Counted from the first letter of the stretch, positions 25,016 to 34,772 are shown. The stretch: DNA of 64,000 nt from an uncultured Ilumatobacter sp. (GCA_905480335.1 CAJQPY010000006.1:117246-181245), one strand, 5' to 3'. Notes: a model not told the origin generated them from the letters alone. Numbers and translations are program-made.

Positions 25016-26944
25016 ATGGCTGATCTCGTTTGGCTTATCCCTGCGTTCCCGCTGTTCGGGTTCCTCACGCTGCTTTTACTGGGACGTCGTTTTAGCGAGC
25101 CACTCGCCGGGTATTTCGCTACCGCAATGGTCTTTGTGTCGTGGATCGTGGCCGTAGCGGTCTACTTTGACCTCGTCGCAAAGCCGGAAGAAGAACGCTC
25201 CGTAACCGTCACGCTGTTCTCGTGGCTCCCGGTCGGCGACCTGCAGATTGACATGGCCTTCCTGGCCGACCCGTTGTCGATTACGATGTGCCTGTTCGTG
25301 CTTGGCATCGGTGGCCTGATCCACCTCTTCGCTGTCGGGTACATGCACGGTGATCCAAAGTTCTCGAAGTTTTTTCTCTATCTCAGCCTGTTCATCTTCT
25401 CAATGACGCTGCTTGTGCTCGGCGAGAACCTACTGGTCACCTTTCTCGGCTGGGAAGGCGTCGGGACCTGCTCGTATCTGCTCATCTCGTTTTGGCATAC
25501 GCGCGAGTCAGCCGCGACTGCTGGTAAGAAGGCATTCATTACCAATCGCGTCGGCGACTTCGGCGTGATGCTTGCGATGTTCCTTGCATTCGAATCGGTC
25601 GGATCGGTCAGCTACTCGGCATTGAACGGTTCTGCGGTCGCCGGCACGCTCAGCGCCGCAACGGCGTCGGCCATTGCGATGTTGCTGCTGCTCGGTGCGA
25701 CCGGCAAGAGTGCGCAGCTCCCGCTGTACGTCTGGCTGCCCGATGCCATGGAGGGTCCAACGCCGGTCTCTGCACTGATCCACGCCGCCACGATGGTTAC
25801 CGGCGGCGTGTTCCTACTCGTGCGAATTAATCCTGTCATTACCGTCGCCGCCGACTGGGTGCCGATGTCGATTGCCTGGGTCGGAGGCATCACGGCACTG
25901 TTTGCGGCCACGATTGCTGTCGCTCAAAACGACATCAAGAAGGTGTTGGCTTACTCCACCGTGTCCCAGATTGGCTTCATGATGCTGGCGGTCGGCACCG
26001 GCGCGTATGTCGCAGCGATCTTCCACATGATCACCCATGCCATGTTCAAGGCGCTGCTGTTCCTCGGTTCCGGCTCCGTCATCCACGGGATGCACGACGA
26101 GCAGGACATGCGCAAGATGGGGGCGTTACGCAAGTTCATGCCGATCACCGCTGCGACCTTCATCGTGGGGTGGCTCGCCATTGCTGGCGTGCCGCCTTTC
26201 TCCGGGTTCTTTTCGAAAGACGAGATCCTGCTGTTCACGCTCGCCGAGAGCGTCCCGCTTTATGTCATCGGCATCACCACCGCTCTGCTGACCGCTTTCT
26301 ACATGACGCGACAGGTGATGATGGTTTTCTTTGGAGAGGCCCGCTGGAAGGACCCGGCTGAGGGTCAGGAAGCACACGGCGATTTCAAGCCGCACGAATC
26401 ACCGGCAATCATGTGGTTCCCATTGGTTGTGCTTGCGGGACTCGCTGCGATCGGCGGAATCATCAACCTGCCCGGGCTGTTCGGCATACCAAGCGGTGGA
26501 ACGCACCGGCTTGAGGAGTGGCTACACCCGGTGATCGCGTTCGGTGAGGCAGATATTAAGGGCACGTTCGCCTACGACAACAAATATGTCCTCGTTGCGA
26601 TTGCCGTGGCCTGCGCTGTCGGAGGGATCGCTCTGGGTTGGCTGGTATACCTCAAGAATCGGCTGAAGCCGATTGAGCCGGTCGTGTTCGCCCGCGGCTG
26701 GTACTACGACACGGCGATCAGCTGGTTCATGGGGAATCCTGGGCGGGAAGTTGCCCAGGGAGTTGCTGATTTCGATGCGAACGTTGTGGACGGCGCAGTC
26801 AGAGGTGTTGCAACTGCAGTGCGCGCAACTGCCTCCGAGACGCGCAAGGCGCAGACCGGCTACGTACGTCAGTACGCAGCGGTCGTCGGCGTCGGAGTCG
26901 TTCTGCTCCTGACCTGGTTCGTGGTGATTCGAGGGATTCTGTGA
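25016..26944 (+). CDS. nuoL: NADH-quinone oxidoreductase subunit L
   Basis: NuoL is the distal antiporter-like proton-pumping subunit with the long lateral helix. The conserved segments GWEGVGTCSYLLISFW, LPLYVWLPDAMEGPTPVSALIHAATMV and FHMITHAMFKALLFL are all present, with key lysines and glutamates. The 642-residue length is as expected. It starts 3 nt after nuoK. Confidence 0.96.
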   Translation: MADLVWLIPAFPLFGFLTLLLLGRRFSEPLAGYFATAMVFVSWIVAVAVYFDLVAKPEEERSVTVTLFSWLPVGDLQIDMAFLADPLSITMCLFVLGIGGLIHLFAVGYMHGDPKFSKFFLYLSLFIFSMTLLVLGENLLVTFLGWEGVGTCSYLLISFWHTRESAATAGKKAFITNRVGDFGVMLAMFLAFESVGSVSYSALNGSAVAGTLSAATASAIAMLLLLGATGKSAQLPLYVWLPDAMEGPTPVSALIHAATMVTGGVFLLVRINPVITVAADWVPMSIAWVGGITALFAATIAVAQNDIKKVLAYSTVSQIGFMMLAVGTGAYVAAIFHMITHAMFKALLFLGSGSVIHGMHDEQDMRKMGALRKFMPITAATFIVGWLAIAGVPPFSGFFSKDEILLFTLAESVPLYVIGITTALLTAFYMTRQVMMVFFGEARWKDPAEGQEAHGDFKPHESPAIMWFPLVVLAGLAAIGGIINLPGLFGIPSGGTHRLEEWLHPVIAFGEADIKGTFAYDNKYVLVAIAVACAVGGIALGWLVYLKNRLKPIEPVVFARGWYYDTAISWFMGNPGREVAQGVADFDANVVDGAVRGVATAVRATASETRKAQTGYVRQYAAVVGVGVVLLLTWFVVIRGIL

Positions 26945-28560
26945 TGTTGGCGGCAGGCGGCGCTGCGGGCGCCTTTCCGATTCTGTCGGCACTGATCTAC
27001 GTACCAATCGTGGGTGCAATCTGTGTGCTGCTCACGAAGCGTTCTCGTCCCGAGTTTGCGAAGCTGATTGCATTGCTTGTCTCGGTCACCACTGCAGCCA
27101 TGAGCATCTGGTTGCTCGCCTCGTTCGACACTGGCGACGACGGTTTCCAATTCGTGTCGCAACACACTTGGATCAAGCAGTGGGGAATCGGCTGGCATCT
27201 TGGTGTTGATGGCATCTCGCTGTTCATGGTGGTCCTGACGGGATTGCTGTTCCCGATCGTGATTGCTGGCATCGATCCACATCACGACGAGAAGCCATAT
27301 CTCGCCTGGATGCTCATGCTGCAAGCCGGTGTAATGGGTTCGTTCCTGAGCCTCGACCTGTTCCTTTTCTTCATCTTCTTCGAGATCGTGCTCGTCCCGA
27401 TGTACTTCCTCATTGGTGGGTGGGGCTACGAGGGTCGCGAGTACGCAGCGACCAAGTTCTTCATCTACACGATGCTCGGGTCAGCGTTCATGCTGGTGGG
27501 CCTCGTCACGACCGCGTGGATCGCCAGCGACGATCTCGGTCGTGTCACGTTTGATCTCGTTGATATTGCTGAAGGTGCTGACTTCGCCACCTCCACCGGG
27601 CGCTGGTTGTTCTTCGCGTTCGCCATTGCATTTGCGGTCAAGGTGCCACTCTTCCCGCTGCACACGTGGCTGCCCGACGCGCACACGCAAGCGCCGACCG
27701 CCGGCTCCGTCGTTTTGGCCGGTGTCATGCTGAAACTCGGCACGTATGGGTTCCTCCGCTTCGGCCTGTACCTGTTTCCCGAAGCCTCGGTGTGGAGCCG
27801 GGAAGTGTTCCTCACCCTTGCGGTCATCGGCATTATCTACGGGGCGCTCGCCGCCACGATGCAGAAGGACCTTAAGCGGCTCGTCGCCTACTCGTCGGTG
27901 GCGCACCTCGGGTTCATCGTGCTCGGTACGTTTGCATTCACTTCTCAGGCGATCACCGGCAGCGTGCTGCAGATGGTCAACCACGGTGTTTCGACTGGCG
28001 CCCTGTTCCTGTTCGTCGGCTGGATCTACGAGCGGCGTAAGACCCGTCAGATCGCCGAACTCAACGGCCTCCAGCAGATCGCCCCGATCTTCGCAGCAGG
28101 CTTCCTGGTAGTGATGCTTAGTTCGATTGGGGTGCCGGGGCTCAACGGTTTCATCGGTGAGTACTTGATTCTGATCGGTTCCTTCACGACGGCCCGCTGG
28201 TGGACCGTTGTGGCCACCGCTGGCGTGATTCTCGCTGCCCTCTATTTGCTGTGGGCCTACCAGCGGGTCTTCCACGGTACGCCCGACGAAGACAACAAGT
28301 CGTTCCCCGAACTGCGGTTTAAGGAGGGGCTCGTACTGCTTCCGTTCCTCGTGGCGATCGTGTTCACCGGTGTATATCCCAAGCCGTTGCTCGACCGCAT
28401 CGAGCCAAGCGTCGAGCGCCTCGTCACCCACGTGGCAGCGAACAGCGACATCGACGCCGATCCCGACTACACGACGCAGTTCGGCATGCCTGACGATTCC
28501 CATGACGACGAGGAAGGTTCCGACAACGAGAGCAACGATGACGAGGAGGGTGAGGGGTGA
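26944..28560 (+). CDS. nuoM: NADH-quinone oxidoreductase subunit M
   Basis: NuoM is the second antiporter-like subunit. The segments FFIFFEIVLVPMYFLIGGWG, FPLHTWLPDAHTQAPTAGSV and QMVNHGVSTGALFLFVGW mark the family. The C-terminal 40 residues form an unusually acidic tail rich in D and E. The ATG overlaps the nuoL stop by one base; GTG three bases upstream is the alternative. The protein is 538 residues. Confidence 0.95.
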   Translation: MLAAGGAAGAFPILSALIYVPIVGAICVLLTKRSRPEFAKLIALLVSVTTAAMSIWLLASFDTGDDGFQFVSQHTWIKQWGIGWHLGVDGISLFMVVLTGLLFPIVIAGIDPHHDEKPYLAWMLMLQAGVMGSFLSLDLFLFFIFFEIVLVPMYFLIGGWGYEGREYAATKFFIYTMLGSAFMLVGLVTTAWIASDDLGRVTFDLVDIAEGADFATSTGRWLFFAFAIAFAVKVPLFPLHTWLPDAHTQAPTAGSVVLAGVMLKLGTYGFLRFGLYLFPEASVWSREVFLTLAVIGIIYGALAATMQKDLKRLVAYSSVAHLGFIVLGTFAFTSQAITGSVLQMVNHGVSTGALFLFVGWIYERRKTRQIAELNGLQQIAPIFAAGFLVVMLSSIGVPGLNGFIGEYLILIGSFTTARWWTVVATAGVILAALYLLWAYQRVFHGTPDEDNKSFPELRFKEGLVLLPFLVAIVFTGVYPKPLLDRIEPSVERLVTHVAANSDIDADPDYTTQFGMPDDSHDDEEGSDNESNDDEEGEG

Positions 28561-30080
28561 TGAACGTGCTAGCTCAGGCCGACCCGATCCTGGATCCGAA
28601 CATCGAACCCGAGATCTGGTGGTTCGCGCTCTCGCCGCTGCTGGTGCTGGTGGGTGGCGCGTTGACGTTGATGCTGATTGGTGCTCTGACACCGAAGTGG
28701 CCAAAGGGTCTGTACGCCCTCGCGTCGGCAATGGTTGCAGGAGCGGCTGGGACCCTGGCGATCTTCAACTGGGACGACATCTCCGATAACGGGCCGACCA
28801 CGCTCGTTGCGGGAGCGCTAGCCTTCGACACCTTCGCGATGTGGTCGACGGTCACGATTTGTGCGGCCGTGATCCTCGTCTCGATGCTCACCGACGAATT
28901 CATTCGGAACACTCCCAACGACGGACCCGAGGTCTACTCGCTGTATCTCGTTGCGGCGACCGGTGGCATCGTGATGGCTTCGGCAAACGACCTGATCGTG
29001 CTGTTCCTCGGTCTTGAGACGCTGTCATTGGCGCTGTACGTGCTTGCGGCGTCGAACCGTCGCAGCGATGCGTCGGCTGAATCTGGTCTCAAGTACTTCA
29101 TCCTGGGCGGCTTTGCCTCGTCATTGTTCCTCTATGGAATTGCGCTCGTCTACGGCGCAACTGGCTCGACCAACATCGGCGAAATGGTGAACGCTGTGGC
29201 CGTCCGCCTCGATGGCGACAATGATGCGCTTGCGTTGGCCGGCATCGCATTACTGATCGTCGGCCTCGGCTTCAAGGTCGCAGCTGCGCCTTTTCACATC
29301 TGGGTGCCGGACGTTTACCAGGGCGCACCCTCGCCGGTCACTGCTTTCATGGCGTCAGCGGGCAAGGTCGCAGCCTTCGGCGCGATCATTCGGGTGCTCG
29401 TTTCTGGCCTGCCCGCATACCGCGACGATTGGCAGCCGATCATCTGGGTGCTTGCGTTGCTGTCGCTTGTGGTCGGCTCGTTCCTAGCAGTCGTCCAAAC
29501 CAACGTGAAGCGGATGCTCGCCTACTCGTCAGTGAGCCATGCCGGTTTCCTGCTCGTTGGCGTCGAGGCCGCGGCCCACTTCGCCGGCGAGGCCTACCCG
29601 GGGATGGGTATCTCGTCGGTCCAGTTGTACCTGCTTTTTTACTCGGTGCTGGTTATCGGTTCGTTTGGCGTCGTGGCCGTTGTCGTCGGCGACGACGATG
29701 CCTCACTCGACCGCTTTAAGGGTCTTGCGAAGCGTAAGCCGCTCGTTGCAATCGCCTTCACGATTTTCCTGCTCGCGCAGGCGGGTGTGCCGTTCACGAC
29801 AGGCTTCATTGCGAAGTTCGGCGTGATCCAAGCCGCCGTCGAGGTCGACAGCTACGCCATCGCGATCATCGCCATGGTCACTGCCGTCGTAGCTGCGTTC
29901 CTGTACTTGCGGATCATGGTGAGCATGTGGCTCCATGATGAGGACGAAAAGGCACCGGCCGTTAGGGTGCCGTTTGCAGCTGGCTTAGCAATCGGTGCCG
30001 CGGCGTTGTTCTCTGTGGTGTTTGGAATTTTCCCCTCGTGGTTCATCGACTGGTCCGACGCGATCACGCTGGTCCGCTGA
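28560..30080 (+). CDS. nuoN: NADH-quinone oxidoreductase subunit N
   Basis: NuoN is the third antiporter-like subunit. Visible are FLGLETLSLALYVLAASNR, AAPFHIWVPDVYQGAPSPVTAFMA and VKRMLAYSSVSHAGFLLVG. At 506 residues it is of normal size. The start overlaps the nuoM stop, and the coding end of nuoM supplies a purine-rich stretch (GAGGAGGG) as a ribosome site. It closes the 14-gene nuo set; no clear rho-independent terminator follows. Confidence 0.95.
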   Translation: MNVLAQADPILDPNIEPEIWWFALSPLLVLVGGALTLMLIGALTPKWPKGLYALASAMVAGAAGTLAIFNWDDISDNGPTTLVAGALAFDTFAMWSTVTICAAVILVSMLTDEFIRNTPNDGPEVYSLYLVAATGGIVMASANDLIVLFLGLETLSLALYVLAASNRRSDASAESGLKYFILGGFASSLFLYGIALVYGATGSTNIGEMVNAVAVRLDGDNDALALAGIALLIVGLGFKVAAAPFHIWVPDVYQGAPSPVTAFMASAGKVAAFGAIIRVLVSGLPAYRDDWQPIIWVLALLSLVVGSFLAVVQTNVKRMLAYSSVSHAGFLLVGVEAAAHFAGEAYPGMGISSVQLYLLFYSVLVIGSFGVVAVVVGDDDASLDRFKGLAKRKPLVAIAFTIFLLAQAGVPFTTGFIAKFGVIQAAVEVDSYAIAIIAMVTAVVAAFLYLRIMVSMWLHDEDEKAPAVRVPFAAGLAIGAAALFSVVFGIFPSWFIDWSDAITLVR

Positions 30081-30272
30081 TCAGATCGTTCAGATAATCG
30101 TCCATCGTTGTTGTCGATTTGGGTTCTGGGATGGATTCGTCTCGGGTTTCGCACCTGGCTCAACCCAATACAGTCTTACCCCGCTGTCAATGCTGTGACA
30201 CCGAGTCCGATTGCGTCGCACCATGTCTGTCGGGTTGTGAGCCGAGCAGGTCCCCCAGCCTGTCGTTGTGAG

Positions 30273-30278
30273 TACGGT
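30273..30278 (+). promoter_or_regulatory. -10 element (TACGGT) of the SnoaL-like gene
   Basis: TACGGT is followed by 7 nt and ATG at 30286. It favours this start over the upstream GTG at 30268. Confidence 0.45.
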
Positions 30279-30285
30279 CGAACGT

Positions 30286-30669
30286 ATGGGAGCGATCGAC
30301 GAGGTGTTAGCGGCGAACGATGCGTTCTACGCTGCGCACGAAGCGCGCGACATTGACGCAATGCGGGTGGTGTGGGAGCGGACCGACCGGGTGGTGTGCG
30401 TGCATCCGGGTTGGCCGATTTTGCGGGGGTGGCCGGCTGTTGAGGAATCTTGGCGTCGGATCTTCTCCGGAGTCGGGCGCAACCAGTTCATTCTCACCAA
30501 TCAGTCGATTGAGGTGGGTAGCAACCTCGCGTGGGTGACCCTTGAAGAGAACCTTGTCGATCGCGGCGAAACCCATGCTGTCGCCGCCACGAATGTCTTC
30601 GGCTTCGCTGCCGAAAGATGGCGACTCGTGGCCCATCACGGGTCATCCGTGCTGGCAGTGCTCGGCTGA
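30286..30669 (+). CDS. SnoaL/NTF2-like small protein
   Basis: The 127-residue protein shows the pattern of the nuclear transport factor 2-like fold: an N-terminal helix (EVLAANDAFYAAHEARDIDAM), the WERTDRVVCVHPGWPILRG segment with an active-site-like pocket, and closing strands (WRLVAHHGS). Proteins of this shape are often isomerases, dehydratases or uncharacterised pocket proteins, so the ligand is unknown. The ATG is chosen from the leaderless promoter spacing. It is followed 18 nt later by a methyltransferase gene. Confidence 0.8.
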   Translation: MGAIDEVLAANDAFYAAHEARDIDAMRVVWERTDRVVCVHPGWPILRGWPAVEESWRRIFSGVGRNQFILTNQSIEVGSNLAWVTLEENLVDRGETHAVAATNVFGFAAERWRLVAHHGSSVLAVLG

Positions 30670-30675
30670 ACGGCG

Positions 30676-30681
30676 TAGGTT
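30676..30681 (+). promoter_or_regulatory. -10 element (TAGGTT) of the methyltransferase operon
   Basis: TAGGTT lies 6 nt before the ATG of the methyltransferase gene, indicating a separate leaderless start for the three-gene run that follows. Confidence 0.45.
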
Positions 30682-30687
30682 CGGGAC

Positions 30688-31362
30688 ATGGCCGGCGAGG
30701 TACTAGGGGCGGCGGGCGAGGGGCTTGCCGCTCAGTTCGACTCGGCGCCGGCTGATGTCGCCGCCCTCTACGATAACTGGGTCAAGAACAGCTACGACGC
30801 TGACCTAGCGGCGTGGGGGTACGACGCGCACGTCCGCGCCGCAGACATGTTGTCGTCGTTGTCGCCGGAGCTGGGGTCGTTGCAGGCACCGGGGTCGGAA
30901 GGTGCGGTGCTTGACGCCGGATGCGGGTCCGGTCTCGTCGGGGCGGAGCTGCGACGGCGCGGGATCAAACCCGTGATAGGCGGCGACTTCTCTCTGGCAT
31001 CGGTCGAGACAGCCCGGTCCTGTGGGGTGTACAACGAGGTCGTCGAACTGGATCTGAACCGTTCGTTCCCGTTCCTCGACGGCGAGTTTCGTGCAGCCGT
31101 CAGCATCGGTGTGTTCTCGTATCTCACCGATTCCGAGGCGACGATTCGCGAGCTGCTCAGGATCGTCCGGGTCGGCAGCCCCGTCGTGTTCACGCAGCGC
31201 ACCGATCTGTGGGAGGAGCGCGACTTCGCCAAGCTGCTCCGCGACCTCGCTGACGAAGGCGTGTGCGAGGTGACGGTCTCGTCCCCAGAGCCGTATCTCC
31301 CGCTGCATCCCGAGTTCGGTGGCGATATCGGGGTCCGCTACGCCACACTGATCCGGTGCTGA
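30688..31362 (+). CDS. Class I SAM-dependent methyltransferase
   Basis: The SAM-binding motif VLDAGCGSGLVGAELRRRG begins near residue 75, and further Rossmann features include an acidic residue after strand two (GGDFS) and VGSPVVFTQR. The 224-residue size fits a small-molecule methyltransferase. The substrate is unknown. Its stop overlaps the start of the 2OG-Fe(II) oxygenase gene, so the two probably act together. Confidence 0.85.
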   Translation: MAGEVLGAAGEGLAAQFDSAPADVAALYDNWVKNSYDADLAAWGYDAHVRAADMLSSLSPELGSLQAPGSEGAVLDAGCGSGLVGAELRRRGIKPVIGGDFSLASVETARSCGVYNEVVELDLNRSFPFLDGEFRAAVSIGVFSYLTDSEATIRELLRIVRVGSPVVFTQRTDLWEERDFAKLLRDLADEGVCEVTVSSPEPYLPLHPEFGGDIGVRYATLIRC

Positions 31363-32351
31363 GCACCTTTGATCTCTCTCCGTTCGCTACGGGGGAGGCG
31401 CTTCCTTCCGACGTGGCCTGGCGAACGGCCGCAGCCATCGACGACACGTTGTGTGCCACCGGATTTCTCCTCGTGACCGGACACGGGGTCGTCGACGAGG
31501 TCCGCTACGCGTACTTCGATGCGATGCGCGAGTTCTTTGCCCTGCCACTTGAGCGAAAGGAGTCGATCGCGATCGGGAAATCCGACTGCCACCGCGGTTA
31601 CGTCGGCTTCGAGACCGAGGCGCTTGACGGTGCACTCGCCGGAGATTCTGCCACCGGTTTAGTGGCGGGGGATCTGAAGGAGACACTCGACACGGGGATC
31701 GATCACGGCCCAGATCATCCGGAGGTGCTCGCCGGGACGCCGCTCCACGGTCTCAACCAGTGGCCTGATCTTCCGGGTTTCCGAGAGCGGGTGGAGCCGT
31801 ATCGCGATGCGATGATCGAGGCGACGTTGCGGATGCAGCGTGCGATGTCAATGGCGCTCGGTCTTGACGCGCGATTCATTGAGGATCAGCCGGGTGAGCC
31901 GATGTACCACCTCCGGCTAATCCATTATCCGCCGATGGAGACGTTGACGCCCGAGCCCGGACAGCTCGGGTGTGGCGCGCATACCGACTACGGCACCCTG
32001 ACGTTGTTAGCTGATGATGGGAACGGTGGGCTACAGGTGCGTGAGCGGTCGGGCGAGTGGATCGACGTGGCGGTCCCGCCAGGCCACCTGGTCGTGAACC
32101 TCGGTGACCTGATGGCTATCTGGACCAACGATCGGTGGGTGTCGAACCCGCACCGCGTGGTCAACCCGCCAGGAGTCGACCGCTACTCGTCGCCGTTCTT
32201 CGTCGAGCCATCGTTTCATCTACAGATCGAAGCGGTCTCGACCTGCCTTGTCGAGGGCGAGACACCAAAACATAAACCGATGATCACCGGTCCGTACCTG
32301 CTGTCGCGTTTCGACGGCACTCACAGTTATCGAAATGAGTTGCTGGCATGA
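31356..32351 (+). CDS. 2-oxoglutarate/Fe(II)-dependent oxygenase, isopenicillin N synthase-like
   Basis: The enzyme should use Fe(II) and probably 2-oxoglutarate to oxidise a small substrate. The metal ligands are in HTDYGTLTLL and NPHRVV, and the 2-oxoglutarate-binding RYS motif is in DRYSSPFFVEP. The N-terminal helix typical of this family (TGFLLVTGHGV) is present. GTG at 31356 overlaps the methyltransferase stop and gives 331 residues. The substrate is not evident. It overlaps the O-methyltransferase gene that follows. Confidence 0.87.
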   Translation: MLSTFDLSPFATGEALPSDVAWRTAAAIDDTLCATGFLLVTGHGVVDEVRYAYFDAMREFFALPLERKESIAIGKSDCHRGYVGFETEALDGALAGDSATGLVAGDLKETLDTGIDHGPDHPEVLAGTPLHGLNQWPDLPGFRERVEPYRDAMIEATLRMQRAMSMALGLDARFIEDQPGEPMYHLRLIHYPPMETLTPEPGQLGCGAHTDYGTLTLLADDGNGGLQVRERSGEWIDVAVPPGHLVVNLGDLMAIWTNDRWVSNPHRVVNPPGVDRYSSPFFVEPSFHLQIEAVSTCLVEGETPKHKPMITGPYLLSRFDGTHSYRNELLA

Positions 32352-33019
32352 AGTCGTTCGGGATTCCGGAACTCATCCACGAGTACGCCATTGAGCGTTC
32401 TAGTGGCGACCCCGTCGCAAAGGACCTGGCCGTGACCACGCAGGAACGGTTTCCCGACCGAGCCAGGATGAACATCGGGCACGACCAGGGTCGATTCATG
32501 CAGATGCTGGTTGAGGTGACCGGCGCACGCACGGTCGTTGAGGTCGGCACGTTCACGGGTATGTCGGCGCTCTGGCTGGCGCGAGGGCTTCCCACCGACG
32601 GTCGGTTGATCTGCTTCGACCTCGTCGACACCTACGTCGAGACCGCCACTGAGGCGTGGACGGCGGCAGGCGTGGCCAAATCGATTGAGATGCGGGTTGG
32701 GCCTGCCGCCGACGGGCTGGCGGCACTGCCAGCCGAACCCCACATCGACCTTGCGTTCATCGACGCCGACAAGACCGGCTACCCCAACTACCTTGATCTG
32801 CTACTGCCGCGCTTGACCGATCGCGGCGCGATCCTCGTCGACAACGTGCTTTGGAGCGGCGCTGTCGTCGACCCCGCCAACACGTCACGCGACACGGTTG
32901 CGCTGCGAGAGTTCAATGATGACGTTGCGCAGCGCAACGACATCGAAGCGGTCATCCTGACTGTCGGCGACGGAATCACGATGATTCGGCCCAAAAGGAC
33001 GCCCGCAGTTCACGATTGA
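32348..33019 (+). CDS. O-methyltransferase of the catechol/caffeoyl-CoA type
   Basis: The 223-residue protein carries the motifs of the cation-dependent O-methyltransferase family: VVEVGTFTGMSALWLARGL (SAM), FIDADKTGYPNY and LVDNVLWSGAV. Such enzymes methylate catechol-like hydroxyls with a divalent metal. It is the last gene of a coupled set (methyltransferase, oxygenase, O-methyltransferase), which suggests a hydroxylation-plus-methylation route for an unidentified metabolite. Confidence 0.88.
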   Translation: MKSFGIPELIHEYAIERSSGDPVAKDLAVTTQERFPDRARMNIGHDQGRFMQMLVEVTGARTVVEVGTFTGMSALWLARGLPTDGRLICFDLVDTYVETATEAWTAAGVAKSIEMRVGPAADGLAALPAEPHIDLAFIDADKTGYPNYLDLLLPRLTDRGAILVDNVLWSGAVVDPANTSRDTVALREFNDDVAQRNDIEAVILTVGDGITMIRPKRTPAVHD

Positions 33020-33185
33020 AAAAACCTTCCCGGCCGGTCTCGGGGACCTGGCCCATCCAGTTGATCAAACGCAGGATCTTGCACTTGGCGCGACTAGCCA
33101 GCAGATTGGGTGCATCATCCACGGCCGAGCCCTATCAGACCGCGCCCGTGTCTTTTTCAGCGGTGGGCGCTGACCGTCGCACACA

Positions 33186-34382
33186 TCAAATCGGGTCTGA
33201 GCCGAGGAGGGTTGCAGACGCAGCGTGATCGGCGAAGCGGGCAGCTACGGGGCGGGCCCGGCGATCGTTGTCGAACAGGCCGACCTCGGTGACCGCGCCA
33301 ACCGGTTCGATTAGCGCGGTTTGCCAGTCGAACTGGTCACCACGGCTGTACCAGCACAGTCCGCGCGCCGGCCGCCCGTCGCCGCGCATGCGTGCAAGAC
33401 CAGCGGTAAGGGTGTCGAGCCATGGAATTTGCTGATCGAGCGGCAGGGTCAGGTTCGACGTCTCCGCGATCCAAAATGGTTGGCCGTACCGATCGTGCCA
33501 GCGCTCGATCTCAGCAATCGAAAGCTCGACCAGCTCGTCAACGCTCCATTCGGGCCGGTCACCACCCACGTTCATGACCGAGATGGGATAGATGTCGAGG
33601 CCTGCAACGAGTTGATCGGAAACGGCCAGCGATCGGATGCGGTCGAGCTGAGTTGCATCTAACGATTCCAGGTATCTCTCCGCAGCTGGCAGCGGATCAA
33701 CGCCAAAGTGGAGGTCCCAGATCAGCCATCCGATGGCCCGTCGAGACTCGATCTCGGCGTCTGCGTCAGGTGTGATGGCGACCGGGATGTCGAACCCCTC
33801 GGACCCGATCCACCATCCGTTGCGGTCGGTTCGGATTCGATCGATCGCTTCCAGATTTGCCAGGGCGATGTTGGCCGCGGCTTGGGCGAATGCCTCCGGT
33901 GACGCCTCCATGTCGTTCCAGATACCGAAGAGCGCCGAGAGCCGTGCCGTGATCCCTGGCTCGTTGATCGGGGTGAACCAGCGGGGAGTGGGATACCGCT
34001 CAAGGAATGCTTCGACGTACCGGATGAGGCCATCGACCCACGTGCCGTCGACGAAGCCGGGATAGTGGTCGGGGAGGCCGAAGTGAACGAATTCGACTAT
34101 CGGCTCGAGGCCGGCTGCTTCGCAGGCCTCCAACGAGCGGTCCCACAGTGACCAGTTGTACACGCCCGGCTCTGGCTCGGCGAGCCGCCACGGCGTTCCG
34201 TACCGTACGACGTCAACACCGAGGCCGGCAATGTCCGCGAGGTCTGTCTCCATTTGTCCGTAATGGCCGGTTTGAGCGAATTGGTCTTGGCGGTACCGCT
34301 CGCCGTCACGCATCACCCAGGGGTCGGATCCCTCTTCGCCGACCGACCACACGAAGTCGGGAAATGCATTGGCGTCGGTCAT
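33186..34382 (-). CDS. Family 1-like glycoside hydrolase
   Basis: The protein has the (beta/alpha)8 hydrolase pattern of clan GH-A. The acid/base glutamate is in WFTPINEPG and the probable nucleophile in PFWIAETSN. ATG at 34382 gives 398 residues, shorter than typical family 1 beta-glucosidases (about 450), with several loops reduced. It has no signal peptide, so it acts in the cytoplasm, probably on a small glycoside. The substrate cannot be read from sequence. It is divergent from a DUF1971 gene. Confidence 0.82.
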   Translation of the reverse strand: MTDANAFPDFVWSVGEEGSDPWVMRDGERYRQDQFAQTGHYGQMETDLADIAGLGVDVVRYGTPWRLAEPEPGVYNWSLWDRSLEACEAAGLEPIVEFVHFGLPDHYPGFVDGTWVDGLIRYVEAFLERYPTPRWFTPINEPGITARLSALFGIWNDMEASPEAFAQAAANIALANLEAIDRIRTDRNGWWIGSEGFDIPVAITPDADAEIESRRAIGWLIWDLHFGVDPLPAAERYLESLDATQLDRIRSLAVSDQLVAGLDIYPISVMNVGGDRPEWSVDELVELSIAEIERWHDRYGQPFWIAETSNLTLPLDQQIPWLDTLTAGLARMRGDGRPARGLCWYSRGDQFDWQTALIEPVGAVTEVGLFDNDRRARPVAARFADHAASATLLGSDPI

Positions 34383-34407
34383 GTTCCCAGCGTGGCACAA
34401 TTGAGAG

Positions 34408-34698
34408 ATGGAGCCGGAACTGAACCCGGAGCTTCCGGAAGGCCTCACCGTGCAGCGGACGACGCCAACGTTCGATGAACACAGCATTCCGGCAGGGCTG
34501 CGCAGGGTGCATTCGGTCGCCGACGGGGTTTGGGGTCGGCTGGTCGTCGAGCAGGGTTCGGTGGGGTTTATGTTCGAGGACATTGCCGATCACGTCCGGA
34601 CAGTCGCCGCTGGCGAGCACCAGGTGATTCCACCAAGCCGTTTGCACCATGTTGTCATCGACGGTCCGGTTCGATTCACCGTTGAGTTCTATGGGTGA
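34408..34698 (+). CDS. DUF1971/TehB N-terminal-like small protein
   Basis: The 96-residue protein matches the cupin-like domain found alone or fused to the tellurite-resistance methyltransferase TehB: LPEGLTVQRTTPTFDEHSIP, the HSVADGVWGRLVV strand, IPPSRLHHV and a closing RFTVEFYG. As a stand-alone domain its function is unclear. A CACAAT hexamer 6 nt before the ATG may be a weak leaderless -10 element. Confidence 0.78.
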   Translation: MEPELNPELPEGLTVQRTTPTFDEHSIPAGLRRVHSVADGVWGRLVVEQGSVGFMFEDIADHVRTVAAGEHQVIPPSRLHHVVIDGPVRFTVEFYG

Positions 34699-34760
34699 TG
34701 TCGTCAGGCCGGGGCCGTCTGCCTGAAATTTTGTTTTGGTTCATCTCGGCTTTGCCTTCG

Positions 34761-34766
34761 TAGAGT
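34761..34766 (+). promoter_or_regulatory. -10 element (TAGAGT) of the MDR reductase gene
   Basis: TAGAGT is followed by 6 nt and the ATG of the reductase gene, a leaderless arrangement. Confidence 0.5.
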
Positions 34767-34772
34767 GGCAAC

